From CAWEFA01 sp963808135 (GTDB lineage: Bacteria > Bacteroidota > Bacteroidia > Bacteroidales > DTGW01): DNA of 64,000 nt. Positions within the stretch are counted from its first letter, which is position 1. Each line of letters opens with the position of its first letter. The stretch is taken from contig CAWEFA010000027.1 in NCBI GenBank assembly GCA_963808135.1, forward strand, positions 1-64,000. Reading direction: 5' to 3'. Below are positions 10,710 through 21,622 of the stretch, in pieces. A program made the translations under genes and the position numbers. A model generated the notes under the pieces. It made no database searches. It was not told the origin of the DNA and worked only from the letters and a program-made list of their open reading frames with translations.

Positions 10710-11853
10710 TAGGATTTAATTATATGTTCTAAATATAATTTCTCATGCTCTTTAATAAACAATTGAAATGAATATTTTTCTTTAATAAGCTTATTCCCAT
10801 TGATCCCCATTTCCTTAGATAAATCTTTATTCATAATGAGCTCTTTTATTCTTTCAGCTATTGAAATAATGTCTTTTCTTGGACTAACAAAACCTGTTTT
10901 TGCATTTAATATAATATGGCCATTCCCTGTATCAGTAGCAATAACAGGTTTATTGTATGAATAGGCTTCTATAAATGTATAAGGTAATCCTTCCCATAAT
11001 GAAGTGTTTACTAAAACATCAATAACTAAATATATTTTATGTATTTCCTTCACATAGCCTGTAAGTTTAATTTTTGAATTAAGTCCTAAAGATACAATAT
11101 AGGATTTTAGTTGGTCAAATAATTCTCCATCACCAACTATAAGAAATATGACATCTGGAAATTCTGATATTACTTCTTTAGCAGCACAAATAAATGTTTC
11201 ATAATTCTTTTGTGGCACGAGTCTTCCAATAGCCGCAACCACAAATTGATTATCGTTAATTCCCAATTCTTTGCGAATATTTGACATTTCTTTAATTTGT
11301 CTATATTCATTAAAATCAATTGCATTATTGATATTATTTATTTTATGGCCGGACACAATTCCATATTTATGAATTTCCTTCATTTCACCGTCAGATACAA
11401 TTATTGAAGTGGATATTTTCCCAAGCATTTTTATAGAAAAATGTATACATTTTTCTTAATACCATTTTGTCCTTGAAAGTAGAAACAATGTGGCGTATAT
11501 AATACTGATGGCACATGGTTGAAATAAGCTGCTAAACGTAATAATGCACCCGCTTTTGAGCTGTGGCCATGTACAATGTCAAAATTCGTTTTACGTATTA
11601 ATAAGTAGATTTTTATAAATGAAATTATGTCGTTAATGGGATTAAATCCTCGTTTCATAGGCAAAATTGTAACTTTTGCCCCGACTTGTTTCATTTTGTT
11701 AATCTCTTCTGCTATATCATTATTTCTTTTATCTGATAAGATTACTGTAATATTGAAAATATCCCTATTTAAATGTGATACCAAATAAACCAAATGTTTT
11801 AGAGCCCCACCTCCAGCAGCTTCCAAACCAAATAGTATTTTTACTTTCTTCAT
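10709..11853 (-). CDS. GT4 glycosyltransferase (one-base frameshift)
   Basis: Two frames make one glycosyltransferase of about 380 residues. The N-terminal part (11431-11853) has the acceptor-side Rossmann fold (FGLEAAGGGALKHLVYL, HGHSSKAGALLRLAAY); the C-terminal part (10709-11428) is a Glycos_transf_1 domain (AAIGRLVPQKNYETFI, FLIVGDGELFDQL, NTSLWEGLPYTFIEA). The break lies in the A5 run at 11437-11441 (T5 on the coding strand); one added base restores NVYIFSIKMLGKIST. It probably adds a sugar from a nucleotide donor to a growing lipid-linked oligosaccharide at the inner face of the inner membrane. It overlaps the upstream glycosyltransferase by 4 bases, so the two are translationally coupled. 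Confidence 0.8.
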
Positions 11854-13067
11854 TTTAAAATGAATTGTTCAAAAATATTGACCAGCTTTTTTGTTGATAT
11901 ATTAATATCAAATTCCTCTAACACTTTTCTTCTACCTTCCTTTGATAATTTTACATATAACTCAGTGTTAGATATTAAAAGCATAATCGCTTCGGCTAAT
12001 TCATCTTCATTTTTTGGATTCACCAGCAGACCTGTTTTTTCATGTGTAATTAATTCTTCCACAGCGGATATTCTGGATGATATAACAGGTAATCCTATAG
12101 CCAATGATTCTAATAAAACATTGGGTAATCCATCCATATCTCCATTTTGAGCTTCAATACAAGGTAAAATGAAAATATCAGAACTTGCCATTAAACGATA
12201 AATTTCCTCATGGTCTTTGTATCCCAAGAACTCAACAGAATCACTAAGTTTTTCATTGCTTATATAATCTTTTAAATCATCCGCTAAAATACCATCTCCA
12301 ATAATTATATATTTTAAATGATACCCTCTTTCAATTATCATTTGTACTGCTCTGATGCCATAAATTATCCCCTTTTTCTCCACTAATCGAGCAACGGTGA
12401 GTATTTTCAGTGAATCGATTTTATTAATCTTATGCTCAACAAATGGCCATTTATCAAGGTTAATTCCATGGTATATGTTAAATACCTTTTTCTCGAAATT
12501 ATTTGATTTAATTATATTTTCAATTAGTATTTTATTATGAATGTTACACGTAATAACAAATTTAGACATCATTGCTTTTTGTATAATCCCATTTCTATTA
12601 AGATATATATCCTGGGCATGAGCTGTAAAGCTATATTCAACTTTCAATAACTTTGATAGTAAATAAGCCACGTCTGACGTAATAAAAGCAAAGTGAGCAT
12701 GAACATGAGAAATACGTAGTTTCTTAATTTTTCTTTCAAAATAAAGGGCGATAAGAAAATAGCGTGTTTTCTTTAAAATTGTTCTAAAGTTTGTTGATTC
12801 TTTAAAGCAAGTTGAAAAATAAATTTGAAATTTTTCTGTGAAGTTTCTAAAATTCAAGAATGATAGAATGTAAATAAAAAAGTGTGGAAGGTAAAAAACA
12901 GGAGATTTTAGTGTATTAACATATATTTTAAAAGTGCCATTTCGGGATTTCTTTAAAGCTATAATTAAAATGTCAAAGTTCTGCTTTTCTAATTCAAGAA
13001 TTTCATTTAAAATAAACTGTTCTGATTCACTTGGAAATTTTTCAATAATATATGCGATTTTTATCAT
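11850..13067 (-). CDS. GT4 glycosyltransferase, colanic-acid (WcaL-like) type
   Basis: About 405 residues with two Rossmann domains: N-terminal MIKIAYIIEKFPSESEQFIL and VHAHFAFITSDVAYLLSK, then the donor-binding domain with ILTVARLVEKKGI, LKYIIIGDGILADDLK and ILPCIEAQNGDMDGLPNVLLE. The long insertion QNGDMDGLPN before the EX7E region is typical of GT4 members in exopolysaccharide clusters. I chose the ATG at 13067 because the family starts with MIKIAYI; another ATG lies 11 codons upstream. The 4-base overlap with the next gene indicates an operon. The sugar donor cannot be told from sequence. Confidence 0.88.
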   Translation of the reverse strand: MIKIAYIIEKFPSESEQFILNEILELEKQNFDILIIALKKSRNGTFKIYVNTLKSPVFYLPHFFIYILSFLNFRNFTEKFQIYFSTCFKESTNFRTILKKTRYFLIALYFERKIKKLRISHVHAHFAFITSDVAYLLSKLLKVEYSFTAHAQDIYLNRNGIIQKAMMSKFVITCNIHNKILIENIIKSNNFEKKVFNIYHGINLDKWPFVEHKINKIDSLKILTVARLVEKKGIIYGIRAVQMIIERGYHLKYIIIGDGILADDLKDYISNEKLSDSVEFLGYKDHEEIYRLMASSDIFILPCIEAQNGDMDGLPNVLLESLAIGLPVISSRISAVEELITHEKTGLLVNPKNEDELAEAIMLLISNTELYVKLSKEGRRKVLEEFDINISTKKLVNIFEQFILK

Positions 13068-13130
13068 TGGCTTATTTATTGAAAATGGAAGCGAAAACAT
13101 CTATTTAAACGTAGAATTATTCTATATATT

Positions 13131-14677
13131 TCAGACGAATTTTACGTTATCACTTTTATATTTTACCCTAAGTTCTTTTGAGAAATACAATGTAATTAAA
13201 TAAGTCACTATTCCAGTGATAAATGTAGCTGATATTATAGCTATCCTAATTTTTAATTTATAAATATCGTTATATGCAAATGCCCTAAGTAGAAGTGTTA
13301 TTGTCGTAAAAATAATTCCAGCAAATATAATTTTCGATATAAATTTCAATATCTCATTATAATTGAACCGAACCTTTCTTTTGAGCAAAGCTAACAGTAT
13401 CATAGTTTTAATAGTTTTATGTATTACATAGGCTAATGCTATTCCTATATACCCAATCGAATGTATTAAGAACCACGTTAGTATTATATTAAAATAACAC
13501 ATCCAATGCCAACAAATATAGGCGTTTTAATATCGGCATTTGCATAATAAAATATTACAAGAATTGTCTCTATAGCAAAGAAGACTAATCCCATTGCATA
13601 AATAGCCAGTGGTGCAGAAGTTAGCATTGTTGATTCTTTTCCAAAAGCCCCTCTTTGAAGTATTATCTCAACAATGGGTTGTGAATAAACATAAAAAAAT
13701 GCTGCAATAGGAATAAATATTATTACTATCCATCTAAGAGATTCATTAAAGAGATATTCTAATTTTAAATGATTTTTCTCAATAGCTAATTGAGAAAAAT
13801 AAGGGAAAACTACAATACTCAATATGAATGGAAATAAAAGTACAGGAAGCTCGATTATTTTTTTTGAGTAACTTAATGCGGCTATTGAACCTTCTTGTAA
13901 ATAAGAAGCAAAAATATTATCTACAAGTCCACTTAATTGTGAAAATGTAACCCCAATAAGCAAAGGCCAGGTTAAATACCAAGCTTTTTTAATATAGTTA
14001 TTATCCAATTTAACTGGACGAAAACTTATTTTATCATAAAGCTTTACCAAATGAACAGTCAATCTTCCTATTGATCCTATTACAATACCAATTGCAGCAC
14101 CAATAATTCCAAAATGCTTATAAAATATTATAAGACATACGATTATTAATCCTTTAAAAACAATTTCGCCTGAAGCTGGAAGTGCAAATATTTTCAAACC
14201 ATTCAATGTTATACTAGTTAATGCTGATATGGCTAAGAAGATACAGGCAGGAATTGCTATTCGAATTAGCTTGACAGACAACGCAAATTTATTTCCTTCG
14301 AATCCAGGAGCAAAAATATTTATTACTTTCCCGGAAAATGCTATAGTAATAACAGAAATAATAATAGTAATTAGCAGAATTAGTTTAATTATGTTGTTAA
14401 ATAATCCCCAAGCCATTTTTTCATCCCCTTTGCTCTTAGCTTCTAAAAAGACATTCAAAAATCCGGGTTGGATTATTTCCCTAAAAAAAATGAAAAGGCT
14501 TAGAATTATTGTTACAACTGTTGTATAAACATCAACCTGATAGCTGGTACCATAATAATAAGCCAATATCAACTTTTCAACATAGCCAATAAGTTTTACA
14601 GATAGGGTAATAATTAATAAACCTATTGAAGATTTAATTATTCCATTTTTTCTTAATTTATATAAAAGATTAAACAT
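13131..14677 (-). CDS. MurJ/MviN-like lipid flippase (one-base frameshift)
   Basis: About 515 residues in two frames (13484-14677 and 13131-13502) with the 12-14 hydrophobic helices of the MOP flippase superfamily, close to MurJ/MviN: FREIIQPGFLNVFLEAKSKGDEKMAW near the N-terminus, LSYSKKIIELPVLLF in the middle and RGAFGKES after it. The frames join at the A4 run 13491-13494 (T4 on the coding strand); one added base gives VGIGCVIFNIILTWFL. In this position, between glycosyltransferases, it is more likely to flip a lipid-linked oligosaccharide across the inner membrane than the peptidoglycan precursor. No polymerase (Wzy) was recognised nearby. Confidence 0.82.
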
Positions 14678-14688
14678 TTACCATTATA

Positions 14689-15849
14689 TTAAACTATCTT
14701 TTCATAAACCTGCACTGTCTCTTTTGCTGCCTTTTCCCAAGTAAAGGTTTTCACCCAATTTTTGCTATCTTCAATAGATTTTTTTCTTAGGTTATTATCG
14801 GTTATTAAATTATACATTCCTTCAGCTATATCTTCAATATCTAAAGGATTAATCTGAATGCATTTACCTCCTGTAATTTCTGGTAGTGCACCTCTATTTG
14901 AGACCAATACTGGAATCTCACAAGCCATTGCTTCTAAGGGAGGAATACCAAATCCCTCATATAATGAGGGAAATACAAATAAGTCTGCTAATGAATATAT
15001 TACAGGTAAATCATCCTCCGGAATATAGCCATTGAAAAAAACTTGTTTATCCAGCTTCAATTCATTAACTTTTTTAAAAACATCATTATACTTCCACCCT
15101 TTTTTTCCTACAATTACCAGCTTGTGAATTATTTCTGACTTTTTTCTCAATAAATTATAAGCCTCTATAAGTTGTTTCAGATTTTTTTTAGGTTCAATAT
15201 TTCCAACAAATAAAATAAATTTATCGGGTAAGTTGTATTTTACCTTAACTTCATTTAATCTAAATGAATCATTTTCTTTTTTGAAATTTTCGTTAACGCC
15301 ATGATATATTGTAACAATTTTTTCAGGTGGCACATTATATTTTTTAATAATTTCATTCTTTACAGTGTTGGAAACGGCAATAATTTTTGTTGCTTGTTTT
15401 ATTGATCTCGACTGAAGTAAAGAAAAATATATTACAGATTCGTTTTGACAAAATTGAGGGTGATTAATCGCTATTAAATCATGGATTGTTAGAACAGATT
15501 TGAACTTTGAGAAATATGGCAATAAATAATTAGTAGCGTGATATAAATTAAATTTTTCTTGTCTTAAAAATTGATGCAATTTTAAGTTCTCGTAATAAAT
15601 TCGTTTAAGTCTATTTTTACTATTAATATCTACATATTGAAATTGAAGCTTGTCTGAGACTCCAATATTCGGAAAATAGCTTTTTGAAACTAAAGCTTTT
15701 ATTTGTAAATCTTCTAATTTTCGAATTTCTTTTAGAAGATTATTAGTATAATATTGAACTCCTGAATTTTCATCACTAAGTTGCAGCCCATTTATTAACA
15801 CTTTTATATCACTTTCATTATTATTAGTTGTTAGTAATATAATTACCAT
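14689..15849 (-). CDS. GT4 glycosyltransferase (mannosyltransferase-like)
   Basis: About 386 residues, intact. N-terminal domain with NGLQLSDENSGVQYYTNNLL and HATNYLLPYFSKFKSVLTIHD; donor domain with FVGNIEPKKNLKQLIEAY, LVIVGKKGWKYNDVF and the EX7E region FPSLYEGFGIPPLEAMA. These are GT4 mannosyl/rhamnosyl-type features. The start is uncertain: the family usually begins at the segment VLINGLQ, so a GTG about 16 codons inside the longest frame may be the real start, which would also remove the 26-base overlap with the gene upstream. Confidence 0.87.
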   Translation of the reverse strand: MVIILLTTNNNESDIKVLINGLQLSDENSGVQYYTNNLLKEIRKLEDLQIKALVSKSYFPNIGVSDKLQFQYVDINSKNRLKRIYYENLKLHQFLRQEKFNLYHATNYLLPYFSKFKSVLTIHDLIAINHPQFCQNESVIYFSLLQSRSIKQATKIIAVSNTVKNEIIKKYNVPPEKIVTIYHGVNENFKKENDSFRLNEVKVKYNLPDKFILFVGNIEPKKNLKQLIEAYNLLRKKSEIIHKLVIVGKKGWKYNDVFKKVNELKLDKQVFFNGYIPEDDLPVIYSLADLFVFPSLYEGFGIPPLEAMACEIPVLVSNRGALPEITGGKCIQINPLDIEDIAEGMYNLITDNNLRKKSIEDSKNWVKTFTWEKAAKETVQVYEKIV

Positions 15850-16884
15850 TTATAAGTTTGTAATACAATTTTTCAGCAAAAAATAATTCGCCATACTTAC
15901 TTGGATGATCATCATATTTAAGTCTTAAATATTTTTCATAATAATCATATGTTATATTAAGGTTCAGATGTCTTATTTCATATTTGGAATATAAATCTTC
16001 TATTATTTTTTGACTAGGAGTAATTTGCGGGGTAAAATAATTAAAAATAACTAATCTAATGTTTCTTTCCTTTAGAAAATTATTCAATAAACTTAACTGG
16101 TTAAATGATTCTTCTAATGTATATTTATATGTAACCATGTCTTCAGAAAGTATTTTTTTCTTTCGATAAGGGGCTATATACTGCTGGGTCAAACTACCAA
16201 AGGAATACTCATATTTATCTGTTAACATCTTACAAATTCCTCTTATAATATAGCTCTTATCATAGAAAAATGTTAAAATTTAAATTTATATAATCGATCA
16301 ATTCTTGTTATACAATAATTTCTGGATTTTTGTGAACCTGAAGCATATTCAAGAATATAGCTTCGATAACATTCCTTTGTATAATCACGTCTCTGAAAAG
16401 GTAACGATGTTTCAAATAAAACTAAATCTACATTGTATTTAATTATCTCATATTTAATACGTTTATACATTTGCCAATTTTGTTCAGAACCATCAACTGA
16501 GCAATTAATAACTTCGACTTTTTTATTATTCTCTATAAAATAGTTTTGCAGCGGAACTGAAATTCCACTTCCTGAATTAAAACTATAGCCTGCCATAGCA
16601 ATTCTAAAAGTATCTTTACCTTTCAAATTATTAAAATCTGGTCCAAAATAGCCATGACTATTCACGATTTGATTTATTTTTTCTGATATATTATAACTAG
16701 GTGATATATGAATATTCTTTGCAAATGGAATATATTTATAACCGCCTAATGAATCAGGATTATATATAAGTGGATAAACTTGAGTTTTTAGTTGTTCAAA
16801 AAATGCAGTTCTCAAATAGTATTCTGCTATAGATATTGAAACTATAACAAAAGCAATAATGTAAAGAAACAACTTCCTTTTCAT
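15824..16884 (-). CDS. SGNH-hydrolase-like membrane-anchored protein (frameshifted)
   Basis: Two frames (16273-16884 and 15824-16228) make one protein of about 353 residues. It begins with a membrane anchor (FLYIIAFVIVSISIAEYYL) and a domain with FRIAMAGYSFNSGSGISV (block I-like, GYS in place of GDS), a middle block VDLVLFETSLP, and DDHPSKYGELFFAEKLY at the end (block V-like DxxH, here DDHPS). That is the layout of SGNH/GDSL proteins in exopolysaccharide clusters, often O-acetylation or deacetylation factors. Adding one base near 16279-16281 joins LYKFKILTFFYDKSY to the second frame. The function is inferred from family and context only. Confidence 0.65.
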
Positions 16885-16904
16885 AATGAAATTTTATTAA
16901 AATG

Positions 16905-18027
16905 TTAATATTGTAAGCTACTAAATAATTGAGTCATCTTTCCGGAGCATTCATTTAAATTAAAATATTCACATACCCTTACTCTTCCTTTCTTCCCAAA
17001 TTTTCTTCTCATTGATCTGTCATTTAATAATAATATTGTTTTTTGTGCCATTTCAGAATAATCATGAGGTTTTATAAGAAAGCCTGTTTCCCCATTCAAA
17101 ATTATTTCTTTTGGACCTCCGCAATTATAGGCAACAACAGGCTTTTCCATTGCCATTGCCTCAATCATTACACGTCCAAATGGCTCGTCTATGGCTGGAT
17201 GCACTAATACATCTATCTGGGCATATGTTTCACAAATATCAGTTCTATGACCTAAAAATGTTACATGATTATTCAAACCAAAATAAGAATATCTCATTTT
17301 TTATTTGAGTCAAATACTTTTTTTCTCTGCCTGATAAATCATCTCCTACTATCAAAAAATGTACATTTGATTGGTTATTTAGAACTATCCATGCACATCG
17401 AATAAAGTCGATATGATTTTTCCATCTTGTGATTTGCCCTACTTGGGCAACAAGCAATGTTCCTGATGGAAGGGTTAAGAGCTCTCGAATATCATGTTTA
17501 ACTTCAATGTCAGGTGAAAATTTTAGTGTATCTATCCCATTATAGATAACTGTAGCTTTTGAACAGATATTAATTTGACTATAAATGTGATTTGAAATGC
17601 AAACTATTTTATCAGAATACTTTACCATGATTGATTTTAATATACCATTTTGAATGTTGTCTCTGACATGCCAAACAACTTTTTTACCTGTTAAAAGTTT
17701 TATAATTAATCCGTAAATATGATTTTTAATTGTGTTCGAATAAACAATATCTATTTTTTCATTTCTTATTACTTCATTAAGCTTAAGCTCAACATATATT
17801 AAATTAATAAAACATTTTAAGTAATAGATTGGATTAAATGATTTAGAAAACCAAATAAGCGGAAGGGTTATATGCTTAGTTTTATTTAGCCTTGGTAATT
17901 TGATTTTATATTCTTTAGGAACGATTATAACAAACTCAAAAAAATTATTGTCAGTATCTAAAAATTCAATCAAACTTTCTTCCGCACCACCAGTAAAAGT
18001 AGATGAGTTAATTACAAGTATCTTCAA
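16905..18027 (-). CDS. GT4 glycosyltransferase (one-base frameshift)
   Basis: About 375 residues in two frames (17269-18027 and 16905-17297). The N-terminal part has MKILVINSSTFTGGAEESLI and DIVYSNTIKNHIYGLI; the C-terminal part has LLVAQVGQITRWKNHIDFI, VHFLIVGDD, then FLGHRTDICETYAQIDVLV and EPFGRVMIEAMAMEKPVVA (EX7E). Removing one base from the T6 run at 17297-17302 joins YLTQIK to MRYSYFGLNNHVTFLG. It is the first glycosyltransferase gene of the group. The donor and acceptor are unknown. Confidence 0.82.
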
Positions 18028-18094
18028 CTTTTAATCAATTAAACCATTAAATTTTACGATTTATCTATTCTATAAATTTCACAATTAAACTTGC

Positions 18095-19056
18095 TCAATT
18101 CAAGAGAAAAAGTTTACCAGTAGTAAAATAGCCCAAAACCTTTGTTTTATAAATTAGTTCATATTTTGCTTGCAGAAAATTAGCAAATGATTTTGTATAA
18201 TTATTTTTAGATATCTTATAATCAATAGAACTTAACATACCCATTTGATATTGTTGTTCAGAAAGTTTATAAAGCTCTTCCATTGACGATAAAGTTTCTT
18301 TTCTTGAATTATATTTGGCATTAGCATTTTTTGCATCAATATATAACTGCTGAATAGTCATATATAAAGTTAATTTAACTTGTTCGTATCTGCTATTTGA
18401 GATATCAACATTCACTTTTGCCTTGCTAATATTATTTTGTAGACTATACTTGTTGAATATGGGAATACTCAAATTCAAAGAAATCAGAGAGGCCAAATTA
18501 TCATTTATTTGGCTTCTATATGGATATTTTAATGGATTAGAAGTTGTTGACATAGGATTAGTTGATAAATCAGAATACCACGAGGAATAAGCACTATATA
18601 GTGATTTTGCCCACGAACTATAGCTAAACTTTTCTTTGCGCTTTGGAGTTGATAGTTTGCAATTTTTAAATCAGGAAATTGTTCCTGAAAAATATTAAAT
18701 ATTTCGTTAAATGACATTTGAATTATCGAAGTATCTATAGTGATATCTGAGTCTTTTCTTATTTGCAACGCAGTTATTGAATCATTATTCATATATTGAC
18801 ATAGAATCAGGTGTGATTTAATTATGTCATTTTCAGTTGTTATTACTATTTCCTTTTCTAGAGCTTCCTAGGCTTTAGTTTCTAAAAGATATCTATAAGA
18901 TGATTTGACTAAAACCATTAATAATATAGTTTTCTCTGTTTGAATTTGCGAAACCTCAATTTGGCTTTTTTCATTTTCAATTAAGGCATATAGATACAAG
19001 ATATTTAAATATGAATTTAAAATATTTATAGCTACATCAATCGTAATTTTAATCAC
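18095..19056 (-). pseudogene. TolC-family outer-membrane efflux protein, truncated and broken
   Basis: Three segments resemble OEP/TolC repeats: 18868-19056 (ILNSYLNILYLYALIENEKSQIE), 18529-18792 (FNIFQEQFPDLKIANYQLQSAKK) and 18095-18553 (SLNLSIPIFNKYSLQNNISKAK ... GMLSSIDYKISKNNY). The first two are in one frame separated by a TAG where QxALE is expected; the third is shifted by a small deletion near 18620. The signal peptide and first helix are missing: the remnant begins directly behind the ABC permease stop at 19061. An intact copy would be the outer-membrane duct for the ABC export genes upstream. This one looks truly decayed, since it has a stop codon, a frameshift and a missing start. 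Confidence 0.8.
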
Positions 19057-19060
19057 TTTT

Positions 19061-19870
19061 TTAATACTGCATCAGAGTCCCATTTCTTTTTCCTTTTTCA
19101 ACTGCCCATTCAAAAAACTTCAGACTCATAGGTAAAAGAAAGATCGATATGCTAGTTAAAATTATCAATTGCTGCGATAACATACTAATAGAATAACCTT
19201 GTAATATAGCCAATCTAAGGGCATCAAGCGAATAGGTAATGGGTATAACATATGAAAATATTTTTAACCCAAAAGGAAGTAAAGCTATAGGGAAAACTGC
19301 ACCTCCTAATAAAGAACTTAAAGTTCCAAAAATAAATCCAAAAGGCTCTCCCTGTTTAAAAAGAATAGTTCCAGCTGCTGAAAATATACCTAAACTTATA
19401 AAAGTAATAAAAGATAAAAGTAATGTTAAAATTGTAGATGCGATATTTATCTTAGCTATATTAAATCCAAGAAAAAAATAGGCTATTACAAACATAAATA
19501 TTAACACAGTTCCATTATGAATAAATTTAAATATTGCCGACATAAATATCAACGATTTGGTATCTGTTTGTGAACTTAATAACGCTTCCAAACAACCTGC
19601 CATTTGATCCCTACGCATAAGAGCAGAAAATTCTTGCACTGCCATGGTAAAATAAGTTGTAAATGCAATTCCTATTAACGTAAACGAAAAATAATCGCCA
19701 CCGTATTTAGCTATGCTCTGAGTTGAACCTGATGGCATCAGTTTGGCAATAAAAAAATATGACAACAATGGAAAGACGGCTCCTAATGATGTTGTAAGAA
19801 ATGCCATCTTATAGCTTGCCAGTATTATAAAATCTCTTTTAATAAAGGCTACTGTTTTATAAAAGTTCAT
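19061..19870 (-). CDS. ABC-2 type export permease
   Basis: A 269-residue inner-membrane protein with six hydrophobic helices and the ABC2_membrane pattern (short N-terminal amphipathic helix FYKTVAFIKRDFIIL, then MAVQEFSALMRRDQMAGCLEALL and the late YVIPITYSLDALRLAIL segment typical of O-antigen/drug exporters). The ATPase gene lies 6 bases upstream, so this is a two-gene exporter operon. In this locus it may export the lipopeptide or a lipid-linked glycan. Confidence 0.9.
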   Translation of the reverse strand: MNFYKTVAFIKRDFIILASYKMAFLTTSLGAVFPLLSYFFIAKLMPSGSTQSIAKYGGDYFSFTLIGIAFTTYFTMAVQEFSALMRRDQMAGCLEALLSSQTDTKSLIFMSAIFKFIHNGTVLIFMFVIAYFFLGFNIAKINIASTILTLLLSFITFISLGIFSAAGTILFKQGEPFGFIFGTLSSLLGGAVFPIALLPFGLKIFSYVIPITYSLDALRLAILQGYSISMLSQQLIILTSISIFLLPMSLKFFEWAVEKGKRNGTLMQY

Positions 19871-19876
19871 AATAAT

Positions 19877-20656
19877 CTAAAAGTTAGAAGTTTCTTCAAA
19901 AATCTTGTTATAACAATTTTCAATTGACCCAAATTGATGCATGAGCTCGTCAATTGGAGCAAACTTAACTATCAGTCCTTTCTTCATGAAGCATACTTTA
20001 TTGCATAAGGTTTCTGCTTCATAAAGGCTATGGGTGGCTATTAAAAGGGTCTTTTCCTTGTCTTTATGCACACGTTCGGAAAGAATATTTTTTACATCTT
20101 TAGCAGATACGGGATCTAATGTTCGGGTAGGCTCATCAAGTATTAGAATAGATGGGTCTGAAAGTAGGCCTCTCGCAATGGCTAATCGCTGCTTCATACC
20201 CGACGAATAACCTGCAAATAACTTATTCTTATCTTCATTGAGTCCTACAAGATGCAGTAATTCATTTACCTTTTTCTCAAGTAAATCTCCATACAAATTA
20301 TCCAAAGTTCCAAAAAAACGTAGGTTTTGAATCCCTGTTAACCGCCAGTAAAAGCTTCGTTCTTCGTTTAGTACAAAACCAACGCTTTTGCGGGCTTTTA
20401 GATTTTCTTTAGTAGTATCACAATCATTGACTTTTATTATTCCCGAACTCGGATATAACAAACCTCCAATAAGTTTCAAAAAAGTAGTTTTGCCCGCACC
20501 ATTTGCCCCTAAAAAAGCAACCCGGTCACCCGTTTCTATATTTAGAGAAACTCCATGAAGTGCTGTAAACCTTTCCTGTTTAAAAGGCTTGGTAAAATAT
20601 TCAATATACCTTTTAGGTGCAGGATAATGCATGTATATATTTTCGGCTGTAATCAT
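19877..20656 (-). CDS. ABC transporter ATP-binding protein (partner of ABC-2 permease)
   Basis: 259 residues with Walker A GANGAGKTT, Q loop in FVLNEER, signature YSSGMKQRLAIARG, Walker B LILDEPTRTLD and the switch histidine in IATHSLYEA. The N-terminal segment MHYPAPKRYIEYFTKPF is of the type seen in ABC-2 exporters of antibiotics and polysaccharides. It powers the permease encoded 6 bases downstream. Confidence 0.92.
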   Translation of the reverse strand: MITAENIYMHYPAPKRYIEYFTKPFKQERFTALHGVSLNIETGDRVAFLGANGAGKTTFLKLIGGLLYPSSGIIKVNDCDTTKENLKARKSVGFVLNEERSFYWRLTGIQNLRFFGTLDNLYGDLLEKKVNELLHLVGLNEDKNKLFAGYSSGMKQRLAIARGLLSDPSILILDEPTRTLDPVSAKDVKNILSERVHKDKEKTLLIATHSLYEAETLCNKVCFMKKGLIVKFAPIDELMHQFGSIENCYNKIFEETSNF

Positions 20657-20664
20657 ATTAAATA

Positions 20665-20775
20665 AAAAGTTTCGTGTTTCGAGTTATGTGTGCCTAAAGT
20701 TAAAATTAGGTACTTCAATAGATAACATATAGTTCACTCATAACTCGTAGTTCATAACTCATAACTCTCAGCTTC
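20665..20775. repeat. Low-complexity word repeat (aactcataactcgtag type)
   Basis: Degenerate direct repetition of words such as aactcataactcgtagttcataactcataactc, with a related gtttcgtgtttcgagttatg on the left side. The same vocabulary recurs at 21460-21620, 47863-47960 and 52094-52127. It separates the two ABC operons. Confidence 0.7.
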
Positions 20776-20777
20776 TT

Positions 20778-21455
20778 CTATATATCCACCGGTTTCTCAA
20801 CTATATTTCCATCATGAAAATATATGGTACGATGTGCTCTTTCTGCATGTGATGGCGAGTGAGTTACCATTACAATGGTTGTTCCTGCTTTATTGAGTTC
20901 CTCCAAAATTTGCATAACCTCTTCTCCATTTTTTGAATCAAGATTACCTGTTGGCTCATCAGCTAGTATCAACTTAGGCATAGTTACCACAGCCCTAGCA
21001 ACAGCCACACGTTGCTGCTGTCCTCCTGAAAGTTGTCGAGGATAATGCTTAGCCCTGTGTAAAATTTGCATTCTATCCAACACTTCTTCCACTTTTTTCT
21101 TTCTGTCTGAAACGCCAATTCCTAAACATTTTAAGGGTAGTTCCACATTTTCAAAAACACTCAGTTCATCAATTAAGTTAAAACTCTGAAATACAAACCC
21201 AATGTTCCCCTTTCGCAATCCGGTACGTTGGCTCTCGTTAAACTTAGCCACCTCTGTACCATCAAAATAAAAGGCACCATCTGTAGGATTATCGAGCAGT
21301 CCAAGTATATTGAGCATAGTCGATTTACCACATCCTGAGGGTCCCATAATAGACACAAATTCCCCCTTTTTAATATGTAAATCAACCTGATTAATCGCTG
21401 TTGTTTCTACCTCATCGGTTAGAAATTTTTTTGTTAATTTTTCTATTTTAATCAT
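20778..21455 (-). CDS. LolD/MacB-type ABC ATPase
   Basis: 225 residues, intact: Walker A GPSGCGKST, Q loop FVFQSFNL, signature LSGGQQQRVAVARA, Walker B LILADEPTGNLD and switch VTHSPSHAERA. The ADEPTGNLDS string is diagnostic of the LolD/FtsE/MacB subfamily, which drives lipoprotein release or mechanotransmission-type export. The FtsX-type permease gene lies just upstream on the same strand (21623-24001), so the two form one system. Confidence 0.93.
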   Translation of the reverse strand: MIKIEKLTKKFLTDEVETTAINQVDLHIKKGEFVSIMGPSGCGKSTMLNILGLLDNPTDGAFYFDGTEVAKFNESQRTGLRKGNIGFVFQSFNLIDELSVFENVELPLKCLGIGVSDRKKKVEEVLDRMQILHRAKHYPRQLSGGQQQRVAVARAVVTMPKLILADEPTGNLDSKNGEEVMQILEELNKAGTTIVMVTHSPSHAERAHRTIYFHDGNIVEKPVDI

Positions 21456-21459
21456 TTTT

Positions 21460-21620
21460 TAAAGCTTTGAGTTGCGAGCTTTGAGCTTCGAGAAGAAGCA
21501 TAAAACTGCAACGATTAATAATATTATAAAAGCTGCGAGCCTTGATCTATGAGCTGTGTGCTGCAAGCCAAGAGATTAATTCTCGTAGCTCACAGCTCGC
21601 AGCATTATTCTCGAAGCTTC
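21460..21620. repeat. Low-complexity word repeat (gagctttgagcttcgag type)
   Basis: Between the permease and ATPase genes lies a run of related words on both strands: gagttgcgagctttgagcttcgag, gctgcgagccttgatctatgagctgtgtgctgcaag, and the inverse cgtagctcacagctcgcag. The two halves are partly complementary, so the transcript could fold into a long imperfect hairpin. No coding frame is seen. Confidence 0.7.
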
Positions 21621-21622
21621 CT